A DNA stretch of 64,000 bases from JALYUM01 sp036688685 (GCF_036688685.1 NZ_JAQQPS010000022.1:1-64000); one strand, 5' to 3'; shown: positions 1 to 9,098, counted from the first letter of the stretch. Translations and numbers: made by a program. The notes: generated by a model not told the origin, from the letters alone.

Positions 1-70
1 TTGGTAGACGCGCATGGTTCAGGTCCATGTGCCTTCGGGTGTGGGGGTTCGAGTCCCTCCGTGGGCACCA
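1..70 (+). tRNA. tRNA-Leu (anticodon CAG), 5' end cut by window edge
   Basis: The 3' portion of a class II tRNA is seen. The anticodon stem CATGG/CCATG encloses a loop reading TTCAGGT, giving anticodon CAG (leucine). A long variable arm follows, then a T-arm with GGTTCGAGTCC and an encoded CCA end at 68-70. The acceptor 5' strand lies before base 1. Anticodon and long variable arm agree on leucine. Confidence 0.93.
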
Positions 71-90
71 ACTACCGAATATGTAAGCGA

Positions 91-127
91 AACGCCGTAA
101 TCTTTGAAAAGAGATTACGGCGTTTTT
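91..127 (+). terminator. Rho-independent terminator after tRNA-Leu
   Basis: A perfect inverted repeat (AACGCCGTAATCT ... AGATTACGGCGTT) with an 8-base loop is followed directly by a T run. It lies 20 bases after the tRNA CCA end, so it most likely ends the tRNA transcript. Confidence 0.9.
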
Positions 128-152
128 CTTTGTGCGCGCCGTTTGAACGGTT

Positions 153-362
153 ATGCTCAGTCCGATGATGTTTCTCGCTCCCCTCCTCGCCGGCATGCTG
201 ATGTCGGTTCAACTCCATGCCGCACCGGCGCCCTGGTATCAATGGCGCAGCAAGGTGGACGGCAAGCAGACGTGTTCGCAAACGCCGCTCGGACCGGGCT
301 GGGAAAAGGCGGCCGGCCCGTTTAGCGATAGTCGTTGCGAGAAACGTATCGTTGTTAAATAA
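153..362 (+). CDS. Small secreted protein of unknown function (69 aa)
   Basis: The predicted protein opens with a hydrophobic signal-peptide-like stretch ending near LHAAPA (about residues 1-25). About 45 mature residues follow, rich in Trp and Gly, with two cysteines (CSQT and SRCEK) that could form a disulfide in the periplasm. It lies between the tRNA-Leu terminator and the phasin gene and ends 59 bases before the phasin start. ATGs at 153, 165 and 168 are all possible starts. I do not recognise the family. The clear signal peptide and paired cysteines argue that it is a real gene and not a chance frame, although it is short. Confidence 0.55.
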   Translation: MLSPMMFLAPLLAGMLMSVQLHAAPAPWYQWRSKVDGKQTCSQTPLGPGWEKAAGPFSDSRCEKRIVVK

Positions 363-421
363 TAGGTCAGACATAAAAACACGAAGGTCCCATCCGCACG
401 ACAAATCTGAGGAGAAAATCG

Positions 422-979
422 ATGTTTACCAACCCTGAACAATTCGCTGCCGCCACCAAGACCCTGTTCGATCTCCAGATGCAGACGTTCAATGCACTGA
501 CGAGCAAGGCGGTGCAAGGCGTCGAGCAAGTGGTCAACCTGAACATGGCCACCGCCAAGAAGGCGTTCGAAGGTACGATGAGCGCAGGCGCGCAAGCTGC
601 GCAGGACCCGAAAGCGGCGATGGCGGCAGCGGCACAGATCAAGCCGGATATGGCGGGTGCGGTGCAGTACAACAGCCAGTTGAAGGTCATCATCGACGAC
701 ATCCAGAAAGATTTCCGCCAGGCCGCAGACGCCCACGTGGCCGAAGCGAAAAGCACGCTCACGGCCCTGATCTACGATGTCACGCAAAACGTCAAGCCGG
801 GCCAGGAAAACGCGGTCGAGATCATCAAGTCGGCCATCGACAATGCGTTCCAGGGCTACGAAAAAGTGACACAGGCGACGCGCCAGGCGGTCGAGGTAGT
901 CGAGCAGCAGATCGCCAAGGCCACGGCGCAGGTTGCGCCCGGCAGCAAGCCGGCAGAAAAGCCGGCTGACGAATCCTGA
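422..979 (+). CDS. Phasin family protein
   Basis: Phasins coat intracellular polyhydroxyalkanoate granules and control their size and number. This 185-aa protein has the family hallmarks: an N-terminal FTNPEQFAAATK segment, an amphipathic, almost wholly helical Ala/Gln/Val-rich body, no signal peptide, and a Pro/Ala/Lys-rich tail. The start is fixed by a strong GAGGAG ribosome-binding site 7-8 bases upstream. Length matches the usual 180-190 aa of beta-proteobacterial PhaP proteins. It stands alone between the small secreted gene and a bidirectional terminator. No PHA synthase gene is in the window, so the granule role rests on family membership. Confidence 0.9.
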   Translation: MFTNPEQFAAATKTLFDLQMQTFNALTSKAVQGVEQVVNLNMATAKKAFEGTMSAGAQAAQDPKAAMAAAAQIKPDMAGAVQYNSQLKVIIDDIQKDFRQAADAHVAEAKSTLTALIYDVTQNVKPGQENAVEIIKSAIDNAFQGYEKVTQATRQAVEVVEQQIAKATAQVAPGSKPAEKPADES

Positions 980-1003
980 CAGGCATGGTGAGGTGAGCAA
1001 AAC

Positions 1004-1028
1004 AAAGCCGGTCGCGATGACCGGCTTT
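1004..1028. terminator. Bidirectional terminator between phasin and tssA
   Basis: The inverted repeat AAAGCCGGTC / GACCGGCTTT has a 5-base loop. T runs on the + side and a T-rich stretch on the - side let it end both the phasin transcript and the convergent T6SS transcript, whose last stop codon lies at 1030-1032. Confidence 0.85.
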
Positions 1029-1029
1029 T

Positions 1030-2001
1030 TCATGGTGCCTCGCTCTGCAAACCGAGCAGATCTTCGAACTGCGCGAACGCGGCGTCGTCCTTGACCACCG
1101 CGCGCAGCCAGACGTGCAGGGGCTGTTCGCCCCAGTGCGCGGCCTTGTCGGCCAGGTAGGCGACCGGGCTATGCGGCTCGGTGCGGCGGAAGAAATCGGC
1201 CACCGCGCGCAGCTGCGCCAGCGCCTGGGCGCGACCCTGCGTGGTGCCCTCGACTGTGTGGGCCGGCTCGGATACGGTTGTCGCTGCGGCCGGCCCGGCG
1301 GCGGCAGCAGGCCCACCCGCCAGCTGGCGCACAAAATGCAGCACCGTCTGAAGGGCTGCTTTCGCGGCCGTCAAACCGGGACCGTCGTCGGGCAAGCGCG
1401 CATCGATCACGGCTTCCAGCCGGCTCAGCGCGGCCTCGCACAGTTCGCAGTCCTGCAACAGCGCCGCGGCGAATGCGCGCGAGCTGCGCCGGCGCGCCGT
1501 GTCGAGCGCGCTGGTGGCCTCAAGCCCCGCTGCATTCGCGCCGGCCACGCGCTGCATTGAAAAGGCGCCATCTTCCGTCACGGGCATTTCGAGCATCAGC
1601 TGCGGCGCGCGCGCGGCGATCCAGGACAGGTTGCCGATGCGTTGTTCGACACCGTCGTCGAGCGTCGGATACAGATGGTCCCAGAAGCGCTCGCACAGTT
1701 CGGCCAGCACGACCAGGCTGTCGGCCAGGCCGCGCATGCCTTGCGTCTTCGCGCTCGCCTCCACCAGCCAGACCGCCAGCTGCAGGTCCTTGCTGCGCTG
1801 CGCGATCAGGCTGGCGCATTGTCTGGCCACGAACTTCCAGTCCGCTTCCTTGAGCGTGGTGACCCACGCGCCCTGGTCGATCGACGGATCGTCGGCCTGG
1901 CGCGCACGGTTGACCGCGTCCAGCTCGGGCGAAAAGGCCAGGTCGTCGCCGCAGGGCTGGTCGGCGCTGATCGGCGCCAGTAATTCTTCGAGGTTGAGCA
2001 T
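1030..2001 (-). CDS. tssA: T6SS protein TssA (ImpA family)
   Basis: TssA caps or primes polymerisation of the T6SS tail tube and sheath at the baseplate. The 323-aa product opens with the ImpA_N domain (about residues 5-130, beginning LLAPISADQPCGDDL) and ends with the short TssA-type C-terminal segment containing PHSPVAYL and a Trp-Gly-rich end (about 270-310). An Ala/Pro-rich linker lies between. A longer in-frame reading upstream overlaps tssH, but the ATG at 2001 follows an AAGGAG site and begins with the family's usual sequence. It is the last gene of the leftward T6SS block, 10 bases downstream of tssH. Confidence 0.93.
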   Translation of the reverse strand: MLNLEELLAPISADQPCGDDLAFSPELDAVNRARQADDPSIDQGAWVTTLKEADWKFVARQCASLIAQRSKDLQLAVWLVEASAKTQGMRGLADSLVVLAELCERFWDHLYPTLDDGVEQRIGNLSWIAARAPQLMLEMPVTEDGAFSMQRVAGANAAGLEATSALDTARRRSSRAFAAALLQDCELCEAALSRLEAVIDARLPDDGPGLTAAKAALQTVLHFVRQLAGGPAAAAGPAAATTVSEPAHTVEGTTQGRAQALAQLRAVADFFRRTEPHSPVAYLADKAAHWGEQPLHVWLRAVVKDDAAFAQFEDLLGLQSEAP

Positions 2002-2011
2002 GACAGTCTCC

Positions 2012-4645
2012 TTAGGCTGGCTCGATGGCGTACTTGAATTTGCCGGCGCGGGTGGCGCCGACCTTGATGCGGGAAATCGGCGCGCCTTCGGCCAGCCGCG
2101 CCAGTACCGAGTCGGCAATCTCCGGCAGCAGCGTGCCATTGAGGATCGTGTCGACGTTGCGCGCCCCCGAATCGACTTCGGTGCAGCGCGCCAGTACGGC
2201 CGCCACCAGCGCGTCATCGTAGACAAAGCCGGCCTTGTGATTGTCGAGGATGCGGCGCGCGATTTTATCGAGTTTCAGGCGGATGATATTGGCCAGCACC
2301 TCGTCGCGGATCGGGTAGAACGGCACCACCACCAGGCGGCCCAGGAACGCCGGCTTGAAATGCTTGACCAGCTGCGGGCGGATCAATTCGGCCAACTGGT
2401 CGGGTCGCGGCAGTTCCGCCACGGTCTTGTTCAGGCACGCCTGCATCATCTGGGCCGAGGCCACGTTCGACGTCAGGATAATGATGGTGTTGCGAAAATC
2501 GATGGTGCGGCCTTCGGCGTCGTCCAGCACGCCCTTGTCGAACACCTGGTAAAACAGTTCGAGCACGTCGGGATGGGCCTTTTCCACTTCGTCGAGCAGC
2601 ACCACGCTGTACGGATTGCGGCGCACCGCTTCGGTCAGCACGCCGCCCTCGCCATAGCCAACGTAGCCCGGCGGCGAACCTTTCAGGCCGGAGACACTGT
2701 GCGCTTCCTGGTATTCGCTCATATTGATCGTGATGCGTTTGCGTTCGCCGCCATACAGCAGCTCGGCCAGTGCCAGCGCGGTCTCGGTCTTGCCGACACC
2801 CGAGGTGCCGACGAACAGGAACACGCCTTTCGGCTTGTTCGGATCATCCAGGTTGGCCCGCGCCGTGCGCACGCGCTGGGCCACCGCCTGCATCGCGTGG
2901 GGCTGGCCGAGGATGCGCTCTTCCAGCAACGGCTGCAACTGCATCACGGTGCGCACCTCGTCCTTGACCATGCGGCCCAGCGGGATGCCGGTCCAGCCGG
3001 CGACGATGTCGGCGACCGTGTGGCCGTCGACCTGCACGGGCACCAGCGGCGCTTCGCCCTGCACCTCGCGCAATCTGGCGAGCAGGTCGCGCAGCGATGC
3101 GGTGTCGCCTTTGGCGTCACCGTTTTCGAGGGCGGTGCGCAGGAGCCCGATCTCGACGCAGAGCGCCTGTTCCTTCTCCCAGCGCTGCTGCTGGTGGGCC
3201 TGGTCGTCGAGGGCCATGGCGCGTTCGCTGCCAAGCGCGGCGAGCCGTTCGCCATGCTCCATGCCGGCGCTTTGCTCACGCATCAGGCTTGCCACCTGCG
3301 CATCGATCTGTTCAAGGCGGCGCGTGCACATTTCGATCAGCGCCGGCGTCGCACTCTGGCCCAGCGCCACCTTGGCGCAGGCGGTATCGAGCACGCTGAT
3401 GGCCTTGTCGGGTAGCTGGCGGCCGCTGATAAACCTGTGCGACAGGCGCACCGATTCCGTGATCGCGTCGTCGTAAATGCGCACATTGAAATGGGCTTCC
3501 ATTAACGGCGCCATCGCGCGCAGCATGGCGCAGGCGGTCGCTTCATCGGGCTCCTCGACCTTCACCACCTGGAAGCGGCGCGCGAGCGCGGCATCCTTTT
3601 CAAAATATTTTTTGTACTCGCCCCAGGTGGTCGCGGCAATCGTGCGCAGTTCGCCGCGCGCCAGTGCCGGCTTCAACAAATTGGCCGCGTCGTTCTGACC
3701 CGCCGCGCCGCCGGCGCCGATCATGGTGTGCGCTTCGTCGATGAAAAGAATGATCGCGTGCGGGCTTTTTTTCACTTCGTCGATGACGTTTTTCAGGCGG
3801 CTTTCAAATTCGCCTTTCACGCTGGCGCCGGCCTGCAGCAGGCCCATGTCGAGGGTGTGGATCTCGACGCCGCGCAGTACTTCCGGCACGTCGCCGCTGG
3901 CGATGCGCAGCGCCAGTCCTTCCACCACGGCGGTCTTGCCGACGCCGGCCTCGCCGGTGAGGATCGGGTTGTTCTGGCGCCGCCGCATCAGGATGTCGAT
4001 GGCCTGGCGGATCTCGCCATCGCGCCCGATCACTGGGTCGACCTGGCCCGCGCGGGCGCGCGCGGTCAGGCAAGTGGTGAACTGGTCCAGGGCCGGCGTT
4101 GTCAAGCCGGCCTGCAATTGCGTGACGGGGTCGGCGCCACGGTCCTGTACCGGCGCCGTCACGGGCGACTCCTGCGAGCCGCGCATCAGTTTGTCGAAAT
4201 CGTGCTTCAGGCGATCGAGTGGAAATTCGGCGAACAGGGTCGAGCCGCGCTGGGCCAGCTGCGCCAGTGCCGGCTCGGTTAGCAGCGCCAGCAGCAGGTG
4301 GCCGCTGCGGATCTGGTTCGGGCCGGCCGTGCCGAGCGAGGCGATCAGCCAGGCGTGTTCCAGCAGCAGCGGCAGGTGGCGCGAAAACACCGGCGTGCGC
4401 GTGCTGCCGCTGGCGAGGTGCTCGACTTCGCGGCGCAGGTCCGCCTCCAACGCCGTCACGCTGATGCCGCAAGCGCGCGCGGCCACCGCCAGATCGCACT
4501 TCGGTTGCTCCAGCAGCGCCAGGAACAGGTGCTCGATGTCGACTTCGTACTGGCCCATGCCGACGCACAGCGAAGCGGCGCGGGTCGCAGCCGCACGGGT
4601 GGTGTCGTTCAACTTGCCGATCAGGGTTTTCAGGTTGATATCCAT
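2012..4645 (-). CDS. tssH: T6SS AAA+ ATPase ClpV (TssH)
   Basis: ClpV disassembles the contracted TssB/TssC sheath so its subunits can be reused. The 877-aa protein has the Clp layout: an N-terminal repeat domain (about 1-160), a first AAA+ module with Walker A GEAGVGKT, a middle coiled-coil region, a second AAA+ module with Walker A GTSGVGKT, and a Clp D2-small C-terminal domain. The start sequence MDINLKTLIGKLND is typical of ClpV rather than ClpB. It follows tssE by 17 bases; in many T6SS loci tssF and tssG lie between these two genes, and here they are absent. Confidence 0.96.
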   Translation of the reverse strand: MDINLKTLIGKLNDTTRAAATRAASLCVGMGQYEVDIEHLFLALLEQPKCDLAVAARACGISVTALEADLRREVEHLASGSTRTPVFSRHLPLLLEHAWLIASLGTAGPNQIRSGHLLLALLTEPALAQLAQRGSTLFAEFPLDRLKHDFDKLMRGSQESPVTAPVQDRGADPVTQLQAGLTTPALDQFTTCLTARARAGQVDPVIGRDGEIRQAIDILMRRRQNNPILTGEAGVGKTAVVEGLALRIASGDVPEVLRGVEIHTLDMGLLQAGASVKGEFESRLKNVIDEVKKSPHAIILFIDEAHTMIGAGGAAGQNDAANLLKPALARGELRTIAATTWGEYKKYFEKDAALARRFQVVKVEEPDEATACAMLRAMAPLMEAHFNVRIYDDAITESVRLSHRFISGRQLPDKAISVLDTACAKVALGQSATPALIEMCTRRLEQIDAQVASLMREQSAGMEHGERLAALGSERAMALDDQAHQQQRWEKEQALCVEIGLLRTALENGDAKGDTASLRDLLARLREVQGEAPLVPVQVDGHTVADIVAGWTGIPLGRMVKDEVRTVMQLQPLLEERILGQPHAMQAVAQRVRTARANLDDPNKPKGVFLFVGTSGVGKTETALALAELLYGGERKRITINMSEYQEAHSVSGLKGSPPGYVGYGEGGVLTEAVRRNPYSVVLLDEVEKAHPDVLELFYQVFDKGVLDDAEGRTIDFRNTIIILTSNVASAQMMQACLNKTVAELPRPDQLAELIRPQLVKHFKPAFLGRLVVVPFYPIRDEVLANIIRLKLDKIARRILDNHKAGFVYDDALVAAVLARCTEVDSGARNVDTILNGTLLPEIADSVLARLAEGAPISRIKVGATRAGKFKYAIEPA

Positions 4646-4662
4646 ATGCTCCTCAAGTGATG

Positions 4663-5145
4663 TTATGCGCGCGTGGCGCGCGCGCCGCGGCTGATGGCGT
4701 AGTGCAGCGACGACGGCTGCAGCACCGCATTGAAGTTGACCGGCTCGGCCCCCGATTCGAGCTCGAGCGTGCCGTTGATGACGAAATTGAGCCGGTTCAC
4801 GCTGCCCGGCTCCTGTTCCAGCGCGGCGCAGACGCCGGACAAGCGCGGCTCGTGCGCGACCACCGCCTCGACCAGGCTGGCACAGATCTGCGCACGCTCC
4901 TCTGTGCTCGACAGGCAGTAGCCGGCGAAGTCGATCAGGCCATAATTGAGAACCGATTGTTTCGCCTCGGGATACTGGTCGAAGGTCTCTTTCGGCAAGG
5001 CCAGCCGGGTGTTCAGGAGCGCTTCGAGATCACGGGCGATGCTGTCCTTGAGCTGCTCGATGCTCATGCGCGGCAGGACGCCGCCGCTGGCCTGGTGGCG
5101 CGGGTCCATCAGGCGGTCCAACAGACCGGGCACATTGCCTTTCAT
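4663..5145 (-). CDS. tssE: T6SS baseplate subunit TssE
   Basis: TssE is the gp25-like baseplate subunit of the T6SS tail. The 160-aa product contains the gp25/lysozyme-like domain, with SIARDLEALLNTR near residue 40 and LNYGLIDFAGY near residue 80, followed by beta-strand-rich sequence with FVINGTLEL. An upstream TTG is in frame, but the ATG at 5145 follows a GGAGAG site at good spacing and was preferred. It sits between hcp and clpV, its common position in T6SS loci. Confidence 0.92.
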   Translation of the reverse strand: MKGNVPGLLDRLMDPRHQASGGVLPRMSIEQLKDSIARDLEALLNTRLALPKETFDQYPEAKQSVLNYGLIDFAGYCLSSTEERAQICASLVEAVVAHEPRLSGVCAALEQEPGSVNRLNFVINGTLELESGAEPVNFNAVLQPSSLHYAISRGARATRA

Positions 5146-5208
5146 GCCACTCTCCAAAGAAAACCGCGGCGCATGGCCGCGGTCGGGTCGCTTGAGCGCT
5201 GCGTGCTG

Positions 5209-5700
5209 TTAGACGATCTTGTTGGTGGACAGGTCCCAGCCGCCGGACGTGTTGCCGCCGGCGCCGCCGGTGACTTTCTGCTGGGTGTACTTCCACTTGA
5301 TCTTCGAGAATTTCAGGCCGACGCTTTCGTTGAGGATGTCGCCTTCGGTCACCATCGGTGTGACTTCGCCGATGAGGACGTTCTCGATTTCGATTTCAAA
5401 GTACTTGATGCGTTCACCCTGGCCGTCGGCGCGCATGAATTCGAACTTGGCCTTGGGGATGGTTTTGCCCGACGAGCAGGTTTGCAGCAGCAGCGGCGTG
5501 GCCAGGTCGGCCAGCTTGTTGAGGGATATTTCGGAGTGCTCGCAGCGCTCGGCGGTGTGACCACCGCCGGTCGATGCCGTCGCCGATTTTGGCTGCGAAA
5601 CACCCCACGACACGGATTTGCACTCGATCCAGTCGCGGTGCTTGTCGTCGGCCGACTCGCCCTTGATACCATCAATTTGCAGATATACGTCAATTGCCAT
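5209..5700 (-). CDS. hcp: T6SS tube protein Hcp (TssD)
   Basis: Hcp hexamers stack to form the inner tube that is fired by the sheath and carries effectors. The 163-aa protein begins MAIDVYLQIDGIKGES, the family signature, and has the usual single beta-barrel domain without a signal peptide or effector extension. Length is normal for Hcp1-type proteins. It lies between tssC and tssE; 63 bases separate it from tssE. Confidence 0.96.
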   Translation of the reverse strand: MAIDVYLQIDGIKGESADDKHRDWIECKSVSWGVSQPKSATASTGGGHTAERCEHSEISLNKLADLATPLLLQTCSSGKTIPKAKFEFMRADGQGERIKYFEIEIENVLIGEVTPMVTEGDILNESVGLKFSKIKWKYTQQKVTGGAGGNTSGGWDLSTNKIV

Positions 5701-5727
5701 GTCTTGCTCCAGTTAGGTTAAAAAACA

Positions 5728-7215
5728 TCAGGATTTGGTCGATTGCGGCAACTCCGCGACCAGTCGGAGCGAAACGGACAGCTCGTCGAGCTGGAAATGC
5801 GGACGCAGGAACGACACCGCGCGGTACACGCCCGGCCGGCCCGGCACTTCGGATACCTGCACACTGGCTTCGCGCAGGGGAAACTGGGCCTTTTGCTCCT
5901 GGCTGGCGTTATCGTCGAGCAGCACGTACTGGGTCAGCCAACGGTTCAGGTAGTCTTCCACGTTGACCGCCGCGGCAAAGCTGCCGATCTTGTCGCGCAT
6001 CATCGCTTTCATGTAGTGGGCAATGCGCGAGACCGCATAGATGTATTGCAGTTGCGACGACAGCACGGCGTTGGCATTGGCCGCGTCGGTGCTGTATTTG
6101 CGGGCGCGCTGCGCCGACTGGGCGCCGAAAAATGCGGCGTACGAGGTGTTCTTGCAATGCACCAGCGAGATAAAACCGAGGTCCGACAATTCCTTTTCGC
6201 GCCGGTCGGTGATCGACAGCTCGGTCGGGCATTTCAGCGCGACTTCGCCTTCGTCGGTCTTGAAGGTGTGCGTGGGCAGGTTTTCGACCAGGCCGCCGCC
6301 CTCGACGCCGCGAATGGCCGCGCACCAGCCATAGTCTTCGAATGCGCGCATCAACTTGGTGCCGAAAGCATAGGCCGCGTTGCACCACAGGTATTTTTGG
6401 TTGTCCTTGCCATCCACGTCTTCGATGAAATTAAAACCTTCGGTGGTGCTGCCGTCGATCGGGTTGAACGGCAGGCGGCCCAGGAAGCGCGGCACGGTCA
6501 GGCCGACGTAGCGCGCATCTTCCGAGTCGCGGAAGGCTTTCCACTTGGCGTATTCGACAGTATCGAAAATCTTGGCCAGATCGCGTGCCTTGCCCAGGTC
6601 GCTGAAGCTGTCGACGCTGAACAGCTCCGGATCGCATGAGGTGATGAACGGCGCGTGGCTGGCGGCGGCCACGTGCGACATCTGCTCGAGGAAGTACACG
6701 TCTTCCGGCTGGCGCGTCATTTCGAAGTCGCCGATCAGGGTGCCGTAGGGTGCGCCGCCGAAGGTGCCGAATTCTTCTTCGTACACTTTTTTGAACAGCG
6801 TGCTCTGGTCGAATTCCATCGCGGCCTGAAAATCCTTGACCAGTTCGCGCTTGGTGGCATTGAGCATGCGGATCTGCTGGCCGGCGCTGGTGGTGGAGTT
6901 GCGCACCAGGTAGTGCAGGCCGGTCCAGCTGCGTTCAAGCTTTTGAAATGCCGGTGCATGCATGATGGCCGAGAGCTGCGTCGAAATCATGCGGTCCAGT
7001 TCCGCCAGGCGCGCGTCGAGCGTGGCCGACAGATTGTTCGACATGACCACGGTGCCTGCCATCACCTGCGTGACCAGCTCCGAGATGATGTCGCGGGCGC
7101 GCGCATGCTCGCTGTTGGATTTCGCCACACGGCTGTCTTCGACGATCTGGTCGAGCAGGCTGGTGTCGAGTTCGATGGCGGCGGGTGCGTGCGCCTGTTC
7201 CAGGATGGCGTCCAT
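5728..7215 (-). CDS. tssC: T6SS contractile sheath large subunit TssC
   Basis: TssC pairs with TssB to form the contractile sheath around the Hcp tube. The 495-aa product has the EvpB/VC_A0108 features: the SWTGLHYLV segment near residue 85, PFNPIDG in the middle and a C-terminal region ending in a beta strand before RLVAELP. The open frame extends further upstream, but the ATG at 7215 lies one base beyond the tssB stop, follows an AGGA-type site, and gives the expected length. tssB and tssC are thus translationally coupled. Confidence 0.96.
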   Translation of the reverse strand: MDAILEQAHAPAAIELDTSLLDQIVEDSRVAKSNSEHARARDIISELVTQVMAGTVVMSNNLSATLDARLAELDRMISTQLSAIMHAPAFQKLERSWTGLHYLVRNSTTSAGQQIRMLNATKRELVKDFQAAMEFDQSTLFKKVYEEEFGTFGGAPYGTLIGDFEMTRQPEDVYFLEQMSHVAAASHAPFITSCDPELFSVDSFSDLGKARDLAKIFDTVEYAKWKAFRDSEDARYVGLTVPRFLGRLPFNPIDGSTTEGFNFIEDVDGKDNQKYLWCNAAYAFGTKLMRAFEDYGWCAAIRGVEGGGLVENLPTHTFKTDEGEVALKCPTELSITDRREKELSDLGFISLVHCKNTSYAAFFGAQSAQRARKYSTDAANANAVLSSQLQYIYAVSRIAHYMKAMMRDKIGSFAAAVNVEDYLNRWLTQYVLLDDNASQEQKAQFPLREASVQVSEVPGRPGVYRAVSFLRPHFQLDELSVSLRLVAELPQSTKS

Positions 7216-7216
7216 G

Positions 7217-7720
7217 TCAGTCCTCCTTGCCGGCACGGCGCAAGCTGGCCAGTTTTTCGGTGTTGCCCAGCACTTCGCTGAGGATGTCGTCGAGCAGGTC
7301 GTTGCCGGCCAGCTTGTTGCGCAGGTCGGCCAGCCGGGTGCGCGCATCGAGCAGGCCTTTCAACGGCGCCACCTGCTGCACCACCGCTTCCGGACGGAAG
7401 TCCGCCATCTGGCGAAACTGCAGCTCGACGCCGAACTGGCCACCCTCCCCGCTCAGGTGGTTGTCCACCTTGAACGCGGCCACCGGTGCGATACCACCGA
7501 GCACTTCGTCGAAATTGTCGGAATCGATATTGACGAAGTTGCGGTCCTTCAGGCGCTTTTTTTCGCTGGCCGGATCGGCGCCGAAGTCACCGACGACGCC
7601 CACCACAAAGGGCAGTTCCTTGTTTTCGATCGCGTCGCCGATTTCCACGTCGTAGGTCATCTGCACGCGCGGGGCGCGCACTTTTTGCAGGCGCTTCTGC
7701 ACGCTGTCATTTTTTGCCAT
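7217..7720 (-). CDS. tssB: T6SS contractile sheath small subunit TssB
   Basis: TssB is the small sheath subunit. The 167-aa protein begins MAKNDSVQKRLQKVRAPRV, contains the typical ELPFVVGVVGDFG segment and ends in a helical region that interlocks with TssC. The long reading upstream of 7720 overlaps the lipoprotein gene and is not used: ATG 7720 is preceded by a GGAG site and starts the conserved family sequence. It follows the TPR lipoprotein gene by 26 bases. Confidence 0.95.
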   Translation of the reverse strand: MAKNDSVQKRLQKVRAPRVQMTYDVEIGDAIENKELPFVVGVVGDFGADPASEKKRLKDRNFVNIDSDNFDEVLGGIAPVAAFKVDNHLSGEGGQFGVELQFRQMADFRPEAVVQQVAPLKGLLDARTRLADLRNKLAGNDLLDDILSEVLGNTEKLASLRRAGKED

Positions 7721-7746
7721 GTCCACTCCCGGAGAAATTGCTGAAA

Positions 7747-8346
7747 TTATTTGAGCGCGCTGAATGGATCGCCGCTCGGCTTGGCGTTTGTAGCTGCCGC
7801 TGTCGTCGCCGTCGCCGTGGTCGCGGTGCTCGCTTTCGGTTTGACCGGCACAACGCGCGGCGCCGGACGAACCGCCGGTACCAGGATCTCTTCGCCGAGG
7901 CTGTTGCGCAACAGCCTTGCCAGGTCCTGCGCTTCCGTGCGCACCGTGCCCGACAGGTTGTTCTTGCGGGTCAGGTCGGCCAGCGCCTTGCTCGACAGGC
8001 GCAGCCCGCTGACTGCCACCACGCTGTTGGCCAGCGTGTCGTCCGGGTCGCGGTGCAGAGCTTCGAGGGCGTTGACGATCGCCTCGCCGTAGTTGTTGCT
8101 GTCGAAGCGCATCTGGGCCATGCGCACCCATGGCGCCTTGTCGGCCGGGTAGGTGGCGCTGGCCTGTTTCAGCAGGGCGTAGGCCTTGTCGGGATGGCCG
8201 GACAGCGCGGCGGCATTCGCTTCGGCCATGGCGGCCTTGATGCTGACCGTCCTGGCGACCGGTGTGTCCGCAGGCGTAGGGGACGTCGCACACGCGCTCA
8301 GCATGGCAACGCAAACAAGGCTAGGCAAAATGCAGTGGAACTTCAT
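7747..8346 (-). CDS. T6SS-linked lipoprotein with TPR-like repeats
   Basis: The 199-aa product has a lipoprotein signal with lipobox LSAC (Cys19), so it should be lipidated at the membrane. Residues about 40-115 form helical pairs of TPR type (AAALSGHPDKAYALLKQA and EAIVNALEALHRDPDD). The C-terminus is a low-complexity Ala/Thr/Pro/Lys tail. It is the first gene of the leftward T6SS operon, directly before tssB, and diverges from tssJ across 193 bases. Similar TPR lipoproteins occur at this position in other beta-proteobacterial T6SS loci; its role is not established, and an assembly or scaffold role is only inferred from context. Confidence 0.75.
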   Translation of the reverse strand: MKFHCILPSLVCVAMLSACATSPTPADTPVARTVSIKAAMAEANAAALSGHPDKAYALLKQASATYPADKAPWVRMAQMRFDSNNYGEAIVNALEALHRDPDDTLANSVVAVSGLRLSSKALADLTRKNNLSGTVRTEAQDLARLLRNSLGEEILVPAVRPAPRVVPVKPKASTATTATATTAAATNAKPSGDPFSALK

Positions 8347-8539
8347 CGCTCTCTCCGGTGGCTAAAAACAGACGCCATTATTCGGCAAGCTTTTTTTCGT
8401 CAATTGCGCAGAGTCAACTCCAGTTTAGTTCCTGTTACTTTCGCGACCGATGCTCGAAAGCTTGTGCAGGCGCAGATATCAACGTTGTACATCCCGTTAA
8501 ATGGGCGCTGTGAATAATTTACGAAAGGAAAGGAATTCC

Positions 8540-9079
8540 ATGAGAGCAAATTATCTGGCCCTGCTGACCAGCGTTGCCTTGCTCGCGGCCTGCGGTGGCA
8601 TGGGCAAAGCGCCGGAACTTGCCGATGCGCAAAAACCGGCGCGCACCGTCAGCGTTCGCCTGCACGCAGCCAACAAACTCAATACCGATGCACGCGGCCA
8701 CTCGCTGGCCCTGGTCGCGCGCGTGTACAAGCTGCGCCAGTCGGCCGCGTTCGAGTCGGCGCCGTATGCGGCGTTTTTATCGCCCCAGGCGGAACAGGCC
8801 GCGTTTGGCGCCGACCTGCTGGAAGTGAAGGAAATCACGCTGGTACCCGGCCAGAAATACGAAGTGCAGGAAAAGGTCAGCCGCGAGGCCGGCTACATCG
8901 GCATTGTCGCCCTGTTCAACAAACCGGCGCCGCAACGCTGGCGCCTGGCCTACACAGCCGCCGAGGCCGAGCCGGTCGGCGTGACGGTCGGCCTGTATGC
9001 CTGTTCGCTGGCGTCTGGCGCAGGGGCCAAGGCGCACCCGCCGAAGCTGGCCTTGCCGGATGGCGTGCGCTGCCAATAA
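8540..9079 (+). CDS. tssJ: T6SS outer-membrane lipoprotein TssJ
   Basis: TssJ anchors the TssL-TssM membrane complex to the outer membrane. The 179-aa product has a signal peptide with lipobox LLAAC followed by GG, then the small beta-sandwich of the family (VRLHAANKLNTDARGHSLAL, then a PGQKYEVQEK segment). The ATG at 8540 was chosen because it follows AGGAATTCC and begins the signal peptide; the open frame extends upstream without signal features. It leads the rightward tssJ-tssK-tssL block. Confidence 0.92.
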   Translation: MRANYLALLTSVALLAACGGMGKAPELADAQKPARTVSVRLHAANKLNTDARGHSLALVARVYKLRQSAAFESAPYAAFLSPQAEQAAFGADLLEVKEITLVPGQKYEVQEKVSREAGYIGIVALFNKPAPQRWRLAYTAAEAEPVGVTVGLYACSLASGAGAKAHPPKLALPDGVRCQ

Positions 9080-9098
9080 TCCAACATCTCGAGGTGCC

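Noticed and set aside
1499..3415. 638-codon open frame on the + strand opposite tssH and tssA
   Set aside because: It is antisense to two clearly recognised genes; its Gln/His/Arg-rich composition is typical of a shadow frame in GC-rich DNA.
8347..8539. Sigma-54 promoter in the divergent T6SS gap
   Set aside because: I looked for a TGGCAC-N5-TTGC-type -24/-12 pair and found no convincing match; the promoters there remain unassigned.
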